From the NCBI GenBank assembly GCA_017416325.1, contig JAFQCV010000015.1, forward strand, positions 1 to 56,113: DNA of 56,113 nucleotides, given 5' to 3'. Of this stretch, positions 34,028 through 42,437 are shown piece after piece. A program made the translations under genes and the position numbers. The notes beneath the pieces were generated by a model. That model was not told where the DNA came from. It did not search any database and saw only the letters and a list, made by a program, of their open reading frames with translations. The DNA comes from Oscillospiraceae bacterium. GTDB lineage: Bacteria > Bacillota > Clostridia > Oscillospirales > Oscillospiraceae. Within the stretch, counting starts at the first letter, position 1. Each line of letters begins with the position of its first letter.

Positions 34028-34948
34028 ATGGGGTCATATGTTAGCACAGCTAAATTTTTTGAGCTGCCATTTAGAAGTTTACTAAACAAAAATTATTTTT
34101 CGCTAACAGCAAGCGATGACGAAATAATCCACACACTTACAAATGCTAATTTAAATCACATTCAAACAACCAAGGAACCCACAAACGAGGAAATTATTAT
34201 ACTGAATGAAATATTCAGTATAAATCCGGGTATTACTTTTAGACATTATGGTTTATCATGCAGTAAAGATACTGATATTTCCTATTTATCAAAGCTAACC
34301 AATTTAAGATCCCTCAGCTTAGGATTATACTGTAAAATAAACAATATTGAGGTTGTTGAAAAGTTGGACCTAGAGCACTTGTCATTTAGTTGCTTTAACC
34401 TAAAGGATTACAGCTTTTTGAAGAATGTAAGTTCATCTATTCGGAACTTGTCCATAGACTTAGAAGATAAAACATATAAAATGGATATCCATGATATTTT
34501 ACACATGACGGAACTGGAATGTTTGGGGATTCGAAACGTAAAAAAGGGGGTAGATCAGTTAAGTAAATTTAAAAATCTAAAAGAACTTTATTTAAGATCT
34601 GTTGATATAGAGGATTATGGCTTTTTGAAGAATATGGGTGTTAGAAAAATATATCTTAGTTTTCAGAATGCTGCGTATTTTAACACCTTTGGTGTGAACG
34701 AATCCATTGAAGAGCTAAGCCTCTGGAGGAACAGAAATCTAACCGATCTGGGTTTTTTGCTTCAATTCCCGAATTTGAAAAAGATCATTATTTCCAATCA
34801 AAAAAAGATAGACATCATTCCCGATTTAACCGGACTTACAAAGCTTGAAGAAATTTATTTCTTGGAAAAAGACGCTGAAACGGTGAAAAAGCATTGCAAT
34901 CCCGATGTGAAAGTTCACCCCTATTATAATCCGGTTGATATTAGCTAA
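34028..34948 (+). CDS. Leucine-rich-repeat protein, AT-rich and probably acquired
   Basis: A 306-residue protein without signal peptide or membrane helix. From ~75 to ~285 it is built of irregular ~22-25-residue leucine-rich units such as LSKLTNLRSLSLGLYCKI, LEHLSFSCFNLKDYSFLKN, LSKFKNLKELYLRSVDIEDYG and LLQFPNLKKIIISNQKKID. LYS codons are mostly AAA and many Leu codons TTA/TTG, unlike the GC-rich neighbours, and flanks are palindromic repeats: signs of horizontal gain. ATG at 34028 follows GAGGAGATAGC. LRR folds bind proteins; the partner is unknown. It may be a lone cytoplasmic immunity-type or regulatory protein, but there is no partner gene to support this. Confidence 0.8.
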   Translation: MGSYVSTAKFFELPFRSLLNKNYFSLTASDDEIIHTLTNANLNHIQTTKEPTNEEIIILNEIFSINPGITFRHYGLSCSKDTDISYLSKLTNLRSLSLGLYCKINNIEVVEKLDLEHLSFSCFNLKDYSFLKNVSSSIRNLSIDLEDKTYKMDIHDILHMTELECLGIRNVKKGVDQLSKFKNLKELYLRSVDIEDYGFLKNMGVRKIYLSFQNAAYFNTFGVNESIEELSLWRNRNLTDLGFLLQFPNLKKIIISNQKKIDIIPDLTGLTKLEEIYFLEKDAETVKKHCNPDVKVHPYYNPVDIS

Positions 34949-34986
34949 CTATATACAAAAACTGTTTATTAAATTCCAATTTGTCG

Positions 34987-35031
34987 AATATTGAACCGCA
35001 GCACCCAACTTGGGTGCTGCGGTTCAATATT
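34987..35031. other. Perfect 21-bp stem hairpin after the LRR gene
   Basis: Arms AATATTGAACCGCAGCACCCA and its exact complement flank a 3-base loop. No U-run follows on either strand, so it is not a standard terminator. Perfect pairing over 21 bp suggests recent origin or selection (possible recombination or mobile-element end, or structured RNA). Confidence 0.65.
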
Positions 35032-35038
35032 GAGGATA

Positions 35039-35064
35039 ACGGCGGGAGCAAGCCCCCGCCCTAC
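35039..35064. repeat. GGCGGGAGC...CCCGCCCTAC palindromic repeat
   Basis: Inverted GGCGGG / CCCGCC arms with a CCCTAC edge, same family as 11879-11906. Confidence 0.55.
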
Positions 35065-35086
35065 GGTATTTCTTGAAATTTGAATA

Positions 35087-35115
35087 AGGACCGTCGAGGG
35101 CGCCGGTCCCTACAA
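35087..35115. repeat. AGGACCGTCGAGGGCGCCGGTCCCTAC-type repeat unit
   Basis: GGACCG pairs with CGGTCC; ends in CCCTACA like the other units. A second subtype of the GTAGGG family, 22 bases after the previous one. Confidence 0.45.
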
Positions 35116-35162
35116 TAGATAACATCCCTATACGAGCCGCCCTTGCGGCAGATCTGTTTCGG

Positions 35163-36329
35163 TTATCTTGGGGCGCGGATATAGCGCTCATGGCTGGTAG
35201 CCGCGGGCCGGGCATGGACACCGGACACCAATCCCAGCATAGCATAAATGGTCACGATAGAACTGCCGCCATAACTAAACAGGGGCAGTGTCAGACCAAT
35301 AACCGGCACCAAGCCAATGCACATTCCCACATTGATGCACACCTGGAAGATCATAGCAGATGCCGCGCCAAAGCAAACCATACGGCGCATATAGTCTGAG
35401 CTGTGATTGCCCACCCAAATACACCGGGCAACGATCAACACCAGCAGCAGGATCACCAGAGCACAACCCACATAACCCAGTTCTTCACCAATGGTAGAAA
35501 AAATATAGTCCGTATGCTGGGCGTACAGGGCACCTGCCTGGGTACGGTTACCGTCAAATAAACCTTGTCCCAACATTCCGCCGCCTGTCAAGGACTGAAG
35601 ACTTTGACTGGTATGCCAGCCAACGCCCAAGCCCTTGGGGTCAATTTCTTCCGGATTGAGTATGTATAGGATACGTTTCTGCTGATAAGGGTCCATGTAG
35701 TAATTCCACAAAAGCGGGAACGCTGCCGCGACCATGCCGCCGCCCAGCAAAAACCAAAGCAGATTCACACCGCCGACAAATGCCATGGCCACAAAAATAA
35801 ATATGAAAATCAAGGTAACACCCAAGTCCTTAGACAGTATCATGTTGGCTGCCACCAATAAAATCAAATGGCCCGCCATCAGCAGTACCGACGAAAATTT
35901 GGAGATCCGGTTCTGCCGGGAACCCATCACAGATGCCATGATGATAATATAGAAGATCTTACAAATTTCCGCCGGCTGAATGTTGACCGGCAAGAACGGA
36001 AAGTCCAGCCAGCTTCGATTCTCTGTACCGGCGTCCGTACCAAAGGGGATCAGCAACAGCAGCATGCCCACATTGATTACTGCCAGCACCACTCGGTGTT
36101 CTGACAAAAAGTCCAGATTGATGGAGGACATGATAGCATAAGCCAGCAATCCCAGTAAGATTGCCGCCACATGAATGACGATATAACGGGTAGAGCTGCC
36201 GAACTTACTGGCATTGGTGGCGCTGGCGATGATCAGGCTACTGTATGCAGATGTGATCAGGCATAGCGACAGCAGTACCATATCGCCCTTTCGGAAGAAG
36301 TTTCGCAATTCCTGAAACCATTCGCGCAT
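35163..36329 (-). CDS. rodA: RodA-type SEDS peptidoglycan polymerase
   Basis: A 388-residue membrane protein with ~10 helices that polymerises lipid II in the elongation complex. GVGWHTSQSLQSLTGGGMLGQGLFDGNRTQ is split over ~245-275, with HTDYIFSTIGEELGYVG and LTLPLFSYGGSSIVTI near the end, the SEDS family signatures; the loop pattern is closer to RodA than FtsW or SpoVE. ATG at 36329 follows GAAAGGGGGCGATGAT and matches the promoter at 36355-36383; an upstream extension of 34 codons would begin before the promoter and is rejected. No mreBCD or pbp2 partner is adjacent. Confidence 0.9.
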   Translation of the reverse strand: MREWFQELRNFFRKGDMVLLSLCLITSAYSSLIIASATNASKFGSSTRYIVIHVAAILLGLLAYAIMSSINLDFLSEHRVVLAVINVGMLLLLIPFGTDAGTENRSWLDFPFLPVNIQPAEICKIFYIIIMASVMGSRQNRISKFSSVLLMAGHLILLVAANMILSKDLGVTLIFIFIFVAMAFVGGVNLLWFLLGGGMVAAAFPLLWNYYMDPYQQKRILYILNPEEIDPKGLGVGWHTSQSLQSLTGGGMLGQGLFDGNRTQAGALYAQHTDYIFSTIGEELGYVGCALVILLLVLIVARCIWVGNHSSDYMRRMVCFGAASAMIFQVCINVGMCIGLVPVIGLTLPLFSYGGSSIVTIYAMLGLVSGVHARPAATSHERYIRAPR

Positions 36330-36354
36330 ATCATCGCCCCCTTTCTTTTCGAGT

Positions 36355-36383
36355 ATTTTACCATTAAACCCGAGAAAAGTAAA
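36355..36383 (-). promoter_or_regulatory. Promoter of rodA
   Basis: TTTACT (36378-36383) and TAAAAT (36355-36360) on the minus strand, exactly 17 bp apart, ~26 bases before the chosen ATG. Confidence 0.6.
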
Positions 36384-36429
36384 TAGAGGAATTGTAAACA
36401 TGCCAACGGCAGCGGCATGCTCCCATACC

Positions 36430-36465
36430 AAAAAACAGCGCCGGGCCGCCCCAGCGCTGTTTTTT
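36430..36465 (-). terminator. Terminator of the corrinoid gene cluster
   Basis: AAAAACAGCGC / GCGCTGTTTTT stem with a GC-rich loop and a U-run on the minus strand. The stem overlaps the stop codon of the DUF3786 gene. Confidence 0.85.
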
Positions 36466-37072
36466 ACATATTGCTTTTGATGACGGAAATCAGAATATCG
36501 CCTGCCACCACTCTGTCCTCTGCGGCAAAGCCCTGGGCAAAGTTGTCCGAATACAAAATCTGGGCATTGGGTGGGAATTCTTCGTCCCCTTCCCAGACCA
36601 GGATCTGCATTTTGAAGCCTCCCACCAGGTCAAATTGGAAGCCTGCGTCTCCATGCTCCAGCTCCATAGCGCCCATTTTTTCGCAGGCTGCCCGGAACAC
36701 CGCCACCCGGGTGCCAAAGGTAAATGCCGCCCGGGTCAGCACACGGCCCGTATAGGGCTTAATATACATCTCACCCCAGGGCATTTCCCGGAAAGTCTTC
36801 CATTCCCCTCCCCAGGAAACCTGCTTGCTTTCCAACAAGTAGCGCAGCAGGAACGTCTGGGTAGGCAGCGGGGGCAGCGCGCCCCCATCCAGGGCGCGGA
36901 TGGCATATTCCGGGTGAGAAATAGCATAATTCTGCCCCAGCAGGTTTACATAAAACTCTTTTCCGTCCCACTTGACGCCGGTTCTTGACACAGCCTCTGC
37001 CGGGTCCAGCTTCTGAAACAGTCCCTCATAGTGGGAAAAGGGCACTTCTTCTTTATGGTTTTCGATCTGCAT
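36464..37072 (-). CDS. DUF3786 domain protein
   Basis: A 202-residue soluble protein matching the DUF3786 pattern: WDGKEFYVNLLGQNYAISHP, LPTQTFLLRYLLESKQV, EMPWGEMYIKPYTGRVLTRAAFTFG, and VWEGDEEFPPNAQILYSDNF. The family has no proven function but is often found next to corrinoid and acetyl-CoA pathway genes in anaerobes. ATG at 37072 is one base after the upstream RACo stop (TAATATG) with AGGAGATG as ribosome site, so it is co-translated with RACo. No Cys-rich motif is seen; a role in cobamide or cofactor handling is a guess from context. Confidence 0.82.
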   Translation of the reverse strand: MQIENHKEEVPFSHYEGLFQKLDPAEAVSRTGVKWDGKEFYVNLLGQNYAISHPEYAIRALDGGALPPLPTQTFLLRYLLESKQVSWGGEWKTFREMPWGEMYIKPYTGRVLTRAAFTFGTRVAVFRAACEKMGAMELEHGDAGFQFDLVGGFKMQILVWEGDEEFPPNAQILYSDNFAQGFAAEDRVVAGDILISVIKSNM

Positions 37073-37073
37073 A

Positions 37074-39005
37074 TTACATCTCCTGCGCGCTGTTGGGGAA
37101 CAAACTAGCATCGGTATGGGGAATGAAGCAAGCCGCCACAAAGGAGTCCATATACCCAGGATAGGTAGAAAGCTCCAGATAGGTCATATTGGCTGCCACC
37201 TCATGGCATTTTTCCGCAGCCAGGTCACTCATGACCATAGCATAAGCGCCGGTCAGAGAGGCGTTGCCGATATAATGGTACTTGCTAAGCTCCACATCCG
37301 GCAGCATACCGATATTAACTGCGTTTTTCATGTTGATACCGCTGCCGATACCGCCGGCAACATAAACCTTTTCAATGCAGTCCGGGGTCATGCCCACCGA
37401 CTGCAGCAAGGTATCGATACCGGAATAGATAGCGCCCTTTGCCCGGATAAAGTTGTCGATGTCCACCTCGTTGATGGATACTTCCCGTCCGGTCTCGGAC
37501 TCCTCCGCCGTGGCCAGCACATAACGGCCCATGCCGTGCTGATCCCGCTTCACCCGGCTGCCTTCCCGGACAAACAAGCCCCGGGCGTTGATGATGCCGG
37601 TGCGGTACAGCTCTGAAATAATGTCGATGATACCGCTGCCGCAGATACCCACGCACTTTTGTCCGGCTTCGCCCACAACGGTCATGGTGGGTTCCATAGT
37701 CACTTTATCAATGGTCACGGCTTCCACCGCGCCGTCGGTAGCGCGCATACCGCAGGAGATATCGCCGCCCTCAAAGGCAGGGCCGGCCGAACAGGCGCAG
37801 GACATCAAAAAGTCCCGATTACCGAAGACGATTTCTCCGTTGGTACCCAAGTCGATAAACAGGGTCATTTCATCGCTGTCCCACATCATGGTGGCTAATG
37901 TACCGGCGGTGATATCGCCGCCCACATAAGAGCCGATATTAGGCGCGATGATCACCGGTGCCAAGGGATTTGCCACCAGCTTCAGATCCCCTGCCTTCAA
38001 TCCGTCCCAGGCAAAGAAGCTGGGAATATAAGGATCCATCCGCACCGGGTCTGCATCCACACCAACCAAAAGATGGTTCATGGTGGTATTGGCGCCGATA
38101 GCCAGATTTACAATGCTTTTGGCGCTGATGCCGGCGCTTCTGCAGAGATTTCCCAAAATGGGATTCAAGGTTTCCTTGACAATAGCATCCTGCAGCGCTT
38201 TCTTACCGCCGGGTTTGGTGCTTTGGATGATCCGGTTAATGACATCCGCGCCGAAGCGGATCTGCCCGTTACCGGAAGAGCCCTTGGCCAGGATCTCCCC
38301 GCTACATAGATCCACCAGCACCATGGAAACGGTGGTCGTACCGATGTCGATAGCCGCGCCTACCATGGCGGTATCGTCAAAACCGCACAGGTCCATGCAG
38401 GTAAAGATCCCCGTTTCCAGCTGACCCTTAACGCAGACCCGGAAGTTTTCTTCCCGAAGGACGGTTGCCAGCTTTACCATCACGGTATACGGTATCCGCA
38501 CCTTTTGCGCTGCCGGCTCTGCCGCCTGGATCGCCCATTGGAGCCGCTCAATGTCCGGCATGGTATCCTCCTCAGAGGGAGCATCCATACTTAGCTGCAG
38601 TGCCCGGAAGCTATTTACAAAGGGGATCCCCCCCACCTGCTCCATGCTAAGCTTAGCCTCTTCAAAAATGGCCACTTCCTCCGGAGAAGAAAGATCCGCC
38701 GTTTTCATGCGGCTTTGGTAGGCGCTGGCAATATCCGGAACCAGTACGGTACAGTCACCGATCACCTTACAGTTACAGCTAAGCCGCCAGCCGGCCTCAT
38801 ATTCCTCGTCGGTGATATGCCGGGAAGGAAAGGAATCTACCTCCCCCTCCAGAAGCTTCACGCGGCATTTGCCGCAGGAGCCGTTACCGGAGCAAGGGGC
38901 ATCGATGGCTACATTGGCCCGTCTTGCCAGCTCCAGCAGATTATCACCGGCGTTACATTCAATTTGAACAGGGCCTGCGCCCTCGATTTGGAAGGTTACT
39001 TTCAT
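37074..39005 (-). CDS. RACo-like corrinoid protein activator ([2Fe-2S] ASKHA ATPase)
   Basis: A 643-residue soluble protein. The N-terminal ferredoxin domain (~1-95) has Cys-x5-Cys-x2-Cys in APCSGNGSCGKCRV and a fourth Cys in LSCNCKVIGDC. A linker/middle region follows, then the actin-like ATPase part with AAIDIGTTTVSMVLVDL (~220), FIDLGTNGEIVFGN (~385) and VCGSG-type GICGSGIIDII (~450). This is the layout of RACo, which uses ATP to reduce the inactive Co(II) corrinoid iron-sulfur protein. ATG at 39005 follows GAAAGGAAC. It lies 96 bases after the acsCE fusion, behind a terminator hairpin, so expression is probably lower than its target, as expected for an activator. Confidence 0.9.
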   Translation of the reverse strand: MKVTFQIEGAGPVQIECNAGDNLLELARRANVAIDAPCSGNGSCGKCRVKLLEGEVDSFPSRHITDEEYEAGWRLSCNCKVIGDCTVLVPDIASAYQSRMKTADLSSPEEVAIFEEAKLSMEQVGGIPFVNSFRALQLSMDAPSEEDTMPDIERLQWAIQAAEPAAQKVRIPYTVMVKLATVLREENFRVCVKGQLETGIFTCMDLCGFDDTAMVGAAIDIGTTTVSMVLVDLCSGEILAKGSSGNGQIRFGADVINRIIQSTKPGGKKALQDAIVKETLNPILGNLCRSAGISAKSIVNLAIGANTTMNHLLVGVDADPVRMDPYIPSFFAWDGLKAGDLKLVANPLAPVIIAPNIGSYVGGDITAGTLATMMWDSDEMTLFIDLGTNGEIVFGNRDFLMSCACSAGPAFEGGDISCGMRATDGAVEAVTIDKVTMEPTMTVVGEAGQKCVGICGSGIIDIISELYRTGIINARGLFVREGSRVKRDQHGMGRYVLATAEESETGREVSINEVDIDNFIRAKGAIYSGIDTLLQSVGMTPDCIEKVYVAGGIGSGINMKNAVNIGMLPDVELSKYHYIGNASLTGAYAMVMSDLAAEKCHEVAANMTYLELSTYPGYMDSFVAACFIPHTDASLFPNSAQEM

Positions 39006-39040
39006 TTGAGAAGTTCCTTTCAGAAATTCATTCTCTTTTT

Positions 39041-39076
39041 AAAAAACAGCCGGGAGGGAGGTATCTCCCTCCCGGC
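39041..39076 (-). terminator. Intercistronic terminator between acsCE and RACo
   Basis: GCCGGGAGGGAG / CTCCCTCCCGGC perfect 12-bp stem, GTAT-type loop, then TGTTTTTT on the minus strand. As no new promoter is clear before RACo, it probably allows partial readthrough. Confidence 0.85.
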
Positions 39077-39101
39077 AAAGAATTGCGGGAACGGTCCTGA
39101 A

Positions 39102-41375
39102 TTAGACTTCCAGATAGGAGTCGGAATACAGGGTGTGGTTCTTGAAAATGTCGCAGGACTTGATGGTCTCCATCAGGCGCTGGTCATTGGGGTTGACGAT
39201 AGCGGAGGTCAGACCCTGCATCATGCACATGGCAACCAGAGTTGCGTCCATGATGGGACGGACGTGCTTGGGCGCGCCGTTGGAGTTGTTGGACAGGCCA
39301 CCGGTAGACTTCAGGCCCTTGTCGGAGAACATCTTGATGGCTTCCAGAACTTCCATCTGCTTGTCCTGCATGCCCTTGACGACCAGGAACAGGGGGTCGA
39401 ACCACAGGTCGTCGGAGGACATACCCAGGCTCAGACCGCGCTCGAGCATATTGTCGCAGTGGACCATACGCTCTTCGTTGTCCTTGGCGATACCGTCAGC
39501 GGAGCACAGAGCGATACAGATAGCGTCGTTGGCAGCAGCCAGATCGATGTAGCCGATACGGGAGCCGGCGTCAGCAGAGTTGACGATAGGCTTGCCGTTG
39601 GTGCGGTTATAGACCTTGATACCGGCCTCGATAGCACGCATGTTGGCGGTATCCAGAGCCAGAGGAACATTGTTGAAGTTCTCCTGCAGCAGCTTGACAG
39701 CCCACATCATACGCTCGGGACCGTCCTTCTCAGCAGGTCCGATGTTCACATCCAGGTAGGTAGCGCCGGCCTTGATCTGCGCAGCGGCACGCTCCAGGAT
39801 AGGAGCGGGATCACGCTCGTCCATAGCCTTGCGGATAGCGGGAGCAATACAGTGGATACGCTCACCGATGGTAACGAAGGTCTTGGATTCGGGGTTATGA
39901 CCCTTGTAGGAAACGCCCATATCCACGATCTCGATCTTGGGAACACGAGTCTGAAGCAGTTCTTCGAAGGAAAGCTCCTTGACTGCTTCCTGAACGGTAC
40001 CGGCCTTGGCAGCGCGCTCAGCCTCAGCAGCCTTAACGCCGGCCTCGTACTCCTTGTCCTTCAGGTACTTGGGCAGCTGAACCGCTTCCAGAGGACCGAC
40101 GACAACATTCCACTCAGGCAGCTTCTCCTGGATCTCACCCTTCATGACGGCAACCTTGCCGGGGATGATCAGGGTACGGTTCTTGATCTTGTTTGCGATA
40201 TCCAGCTCATCAAAGGTCTTCTTGATGGTGGAGGAAGACAGCTTGCCGGCAGCCCAGGCAGTCAGAACGGACATGCCGGACGCGTCGGTGATGATCAGGT
40301 TCACAGGCTGACCGGAGCGCTCCAGCTCACCGGAGACCAGGAAGTAGGTCAGAGCGAAGTCAACCGTCAGAGCGCAGGGGCTGTTCTCGTCCGCGCCATT
40401 GATGGGGTAGATCTTAGCTTCCACCTTCATGGGCTTCTGAGGATCGGTGAAGATGTTCTGACGCAGGCCGTACAGAGGCAGAGCCTGTGCGTAGGTCATG
40501 GTGTCCATGACGATGATGGAAGCGTACTTCTCCACGAACATGGAAGCCAGGGCAGTCTGCAGGCGGCTGTCGTCCTTGGCGATCTTGGTCAGATTCACGA
40601 TGGAGGGGTAGCCAAAGGTGCGGTCTTCCTGCTTCAGGGCAGTACGGCGGACATTGACAGCATTGGCCAGAGTCTCCTTGGCAGTCTTGCCGGTAACGTC
40701 CAGAACCAGATTCTTGTTGCCCTTGCCTTCCAGCGCCTTCACGGTATCGTACAGGTCGGAAATGTTCTCCGCCCAAACGCCCAGAGGAGCTCCGGCAGCA
40801 GCAGCAACTTCGCTCATAGCTTCGTAGTTTTCGGGGGTAGCGCCGTCCAGAATCACATTCTTGCCGGCGACAGCCAGAGCAGCCTTGGCACACTCGACAT
40901 CCCAGCACTCCAGGACCAGAGCGCGGCCGGTAGCGGCAGCCTTCTGGGTCAAAGCGGCATAAGCAGCAGCATCGGTGCCCTTGTTGGCAACGAAGACAAA
41001 CTCAACGTACATTCTCTCGCCGATACGCTCGTAGTCGACCTTCAGCATGTCAGAGAGCTTGCCGTCCACTTCTTCAGCGGACATCTGGGTGTCAACGGAA
41101 ACCGCAAACAGGTTCTTGTTAACCAGGGTCTTCTCGTGACGGAACAGGACAGTCTCGCCGCCCAGCTTATGCTCGCCCACCGTGACGGTCTTCATCAGGG
41201 GAGCAGTAGCGGAGTTCAGAGTTGCCAGAGCCTCCTCAGAGAAGTAGGGGCACTTGTCCAGAGACACTGCGCCCTGCGCCACCTTCATGCAGAACGCCAT
41301 ACAGGTGGGGCTGCCGCACTCCTTACAGTTCTTCTTAGGAGACAGCTTAAAAATATCAAGACCTTTCAAAGCCAT
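39102..41375 (-). CDS. Fused corrinoid iron-sulfur protein large subunit and methyltetrahydrofolate methyltransferase (AcsC-AcsE)
   Basis: A 757-residue soluble protein. Residues 1-~450 match the AcsC/CdhE large subunit: the [4Fe-4S] set C17-x2-C20-x4-C25-x16-C42 (KKNCKECGSPTCMAFCMK), a TIM barrel (NVILDGATPENYEAM, NLVLDVTGKT, SIIVMDTM) and a corrinoid-cap region with ITDASGMSVLTAWAAGKLS. After an Ala/Glu-rich linker (~450-480), residues ~490-757 match AcsE: TIGERIHCIAPAIRKAM, AGATYLDVNIGPAEKDGP, LALDTANMRAIEAGI, PIVNSADAG and GGLSNNSNGAP. In known acetogens these are two proteins. ATG at 41375 follows AAGGAGGATAC and is 17 bases after acsD. It would accept methyl from methyl-H4folate and carry it on B12 within one chain. 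Confidence 0.88.
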   Translation of the reverse strand: MALKGLDIFKLSPKKNCKECGSPTCMAFCMKVAQGAVSLDKCPYFSEEALATLNSATAPLMKTVTVGEHKLGGETVLFRHEKTLVNKNLFAVSVDTQMSAEEVDGKLSDMLKVDYERIGERMYVEFVFVANKGTDAAAYAALTQKAAATGRALVLECWDVECAKAALAVAGKNVILDGATPENYEAMSEVAAAAGAPLGVWAENISDLYDTVKALEGKGNKNLVLDVTGKTAKETLANAVNVRRTALKQEDRTFGYPSIVNLTKIAKDDSRLQTALASMFVEKYASIIVMDTMTYAQALPLYGLRQNIFTDPQKPMKVEAKIYPINGADENSPCALTVDFALTYFLVSGELERSGQPVNLIITDASGMSVLTAWAAGKLSSSTIKKTFDELDIANKIKNRTLIIPGKVAVMKGEIQEKLPEWNVVVGPLEAVQLPKYLKDKEYEAGVKAAEAERAAKAGTVQEAVKELSFEELLQTRVPKIEIVDMGVSYKGHNPESKTFVTIGERIHCIAPAIRKAMDERDPAPILERAAAQIKAGATYLDVNIGPAEKDGPERMMWAVKLLQENFNNVPLALDTANMRAIEAGIKVYNRTNGKPIVNSADAGSRIGYIDLAAANDAICIALCSADGIAKDNEERMVHCDNMLERGLSLGMSSDDLWFDPLFLVVKGMQDKQMEVLEAIKMFSDKGLKSTGGLSNNSNGAPKHVRPIMDATLVAMCMMQGLTSAIVNPNDQRLMETIKSCDIFKNHTLYSDSYLEV

Positions 41376-41392
41376 TGTATGTATCCTCCTTC

Positions 41393-42334
41393 TTAGCAGA
41401 GTTCAGTGATGAACTTCTTGATGGTAGCCACGGAAGCGGGGTGGCGCAGAACAACGGCGTCGGCGCCGCCGGTCAGGTCAGCTGCTGCGGTAGCGACTTC
41501 CATGGAGATGGCGCGCTCTTCCATGCAGCCCCATGCGGGCTCATCTTCTGTGGATGCGGTGGACTCCTTAACGCCCCAGGTGTCGTTGCAAACGGCAGCC
41601 AGAATGGGCATCTGCAGGTCAGCATCAGACTGCTGCAGCGCAGCCAGACGGATACGGTCGAAGGTGGAAGCGGCATACTCGTAGCCGTAACCGACAGCGG
41701 CAGTACCGATATCCATGACCACATTTTCGGGATTGACATTCAGGCCCTTCAGCATGATGTTCAGCTGCTTTGCCAGGTTGATGTCATCGGCAGTCTCAGC
41801 GCCCAGCTTCTGCGCGCTTGCCAGGGCAACGGAAGCGCCCACGGTCTTATAGTTTTCGTTCTTCGCGGACATGAACAGAGCATTCTTGCCGGACAGTGCC
41901 TCAGCAATGGCTGCCAGCAGCTCATTGTCCTTTTCGATGTTCTTGCAGCCCATAACAACGATAGGCTTGGTAACCACTTCAGCAACGGCCTTGGCATCGG
42001 CGACACAGTCGGCAACGCTTCTGTCAGCGCCGTTGGGATCTGCGTTTACAAAGTTCAGGCAGATGAAATCGACATTTTCCAGAGCCTCGGCCTTCTTGGC
42101 GCGCTCAGCCATGGTGTTGCAGCCGGCGTAGAATTCTACCAGACCGGGAACGGTCCACTCGGCAGCAGCATCAGAGATCTCCACACCGATCTTGGGCGCA
42201 TTTTCGATGGCCGCGTCAAAGGTGTAGAAGGGCAGCACATTCTGGCCGCCGATGACGATTGCCTTGTCACCGGTGCCCAGCGTCACGGCATTGATCTTGC
42301 CGCTAAAGGGCTGCGTCTTAGGAACAAAAGACAT
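41393..42334 (-). CDS. acsD: Corrinoid iron-sulfur protein small subunit
   Basis: A 313-residue TIM-barrel protein of the AcsD/CdhD family, partner of AcsC in binding the cobamide. Matching parts: NAVTLGTGDKAIVIGGQNVLPFYTF (about 15-40), KIGVEISD, FICLNFVNADPNG, KPIVVMGCKNIEKDNELL, VVMDIGTAAVGYGYEYAAS and PILAAVCNDTWGVKE. ATG at 42334 follows AAGGGGGAAACC. It stands between the CooC-like ATPase and the AcsC-AcsE fusion. Length is normal for the family. Confidence 0.93.
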   Translation of the reverse strand: MSFVPKTQPFSGKINAVTLGTGDKAIVIGGQNVLPFYTFDAAIENAPKIGVEISDAAAEWTVPGLVEFYAGCNTMAERAKKAEALENVDFICLNFVNADPNGADRSVADCVADAKAVAEVVTKPIVVMGCKNIEKDNELLAAIAEALSGKNALFMSAKNENYKTVGASVALASAQKLGAETADDINLAKQLNIMLKGLNVNPENVVMDIGTAAVGYGYEYAASTFDRIRLAALQQSDADLQMPILAAVCNDTWGVKESTASTEDEPAWGCMEERAISMEVATAAADLTGGADAVVLRHPASVATIKKFITELC

Positions 42335-42392
42335 AATTGGTTTCCCCCTTGTAAAATATAGATGATGTTATAATAGTGAACAGAGAAAAGCC

Positions 42393-42412
42393 GTTTCTCC
42401 CTCAAGAGAAAC
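42393..42412 (-). terminator. Weak hairpin after the CooC-like gene
   Basis: GTTTCTC / GAGAAAC 7-bp stem followed by GGCTTTTC on the minus strand in the 103-base gap before acsD. It could lower readthrough from the ATPase gene into acsD or be an RNA processing site. Confidence 0.4.
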
Positions 42413-42437
42413 CTCTCATCTCCTTCATTATACAATT

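Noticed and set aside
38715-41396. 893-codon open frame on the plus strand
   Set aside because: It lies wholly antisense to acsCE and RACo, which have clear families, motifs and ribosome sites. Long antisense frames are expected in GC-rich, codon-biased genes.
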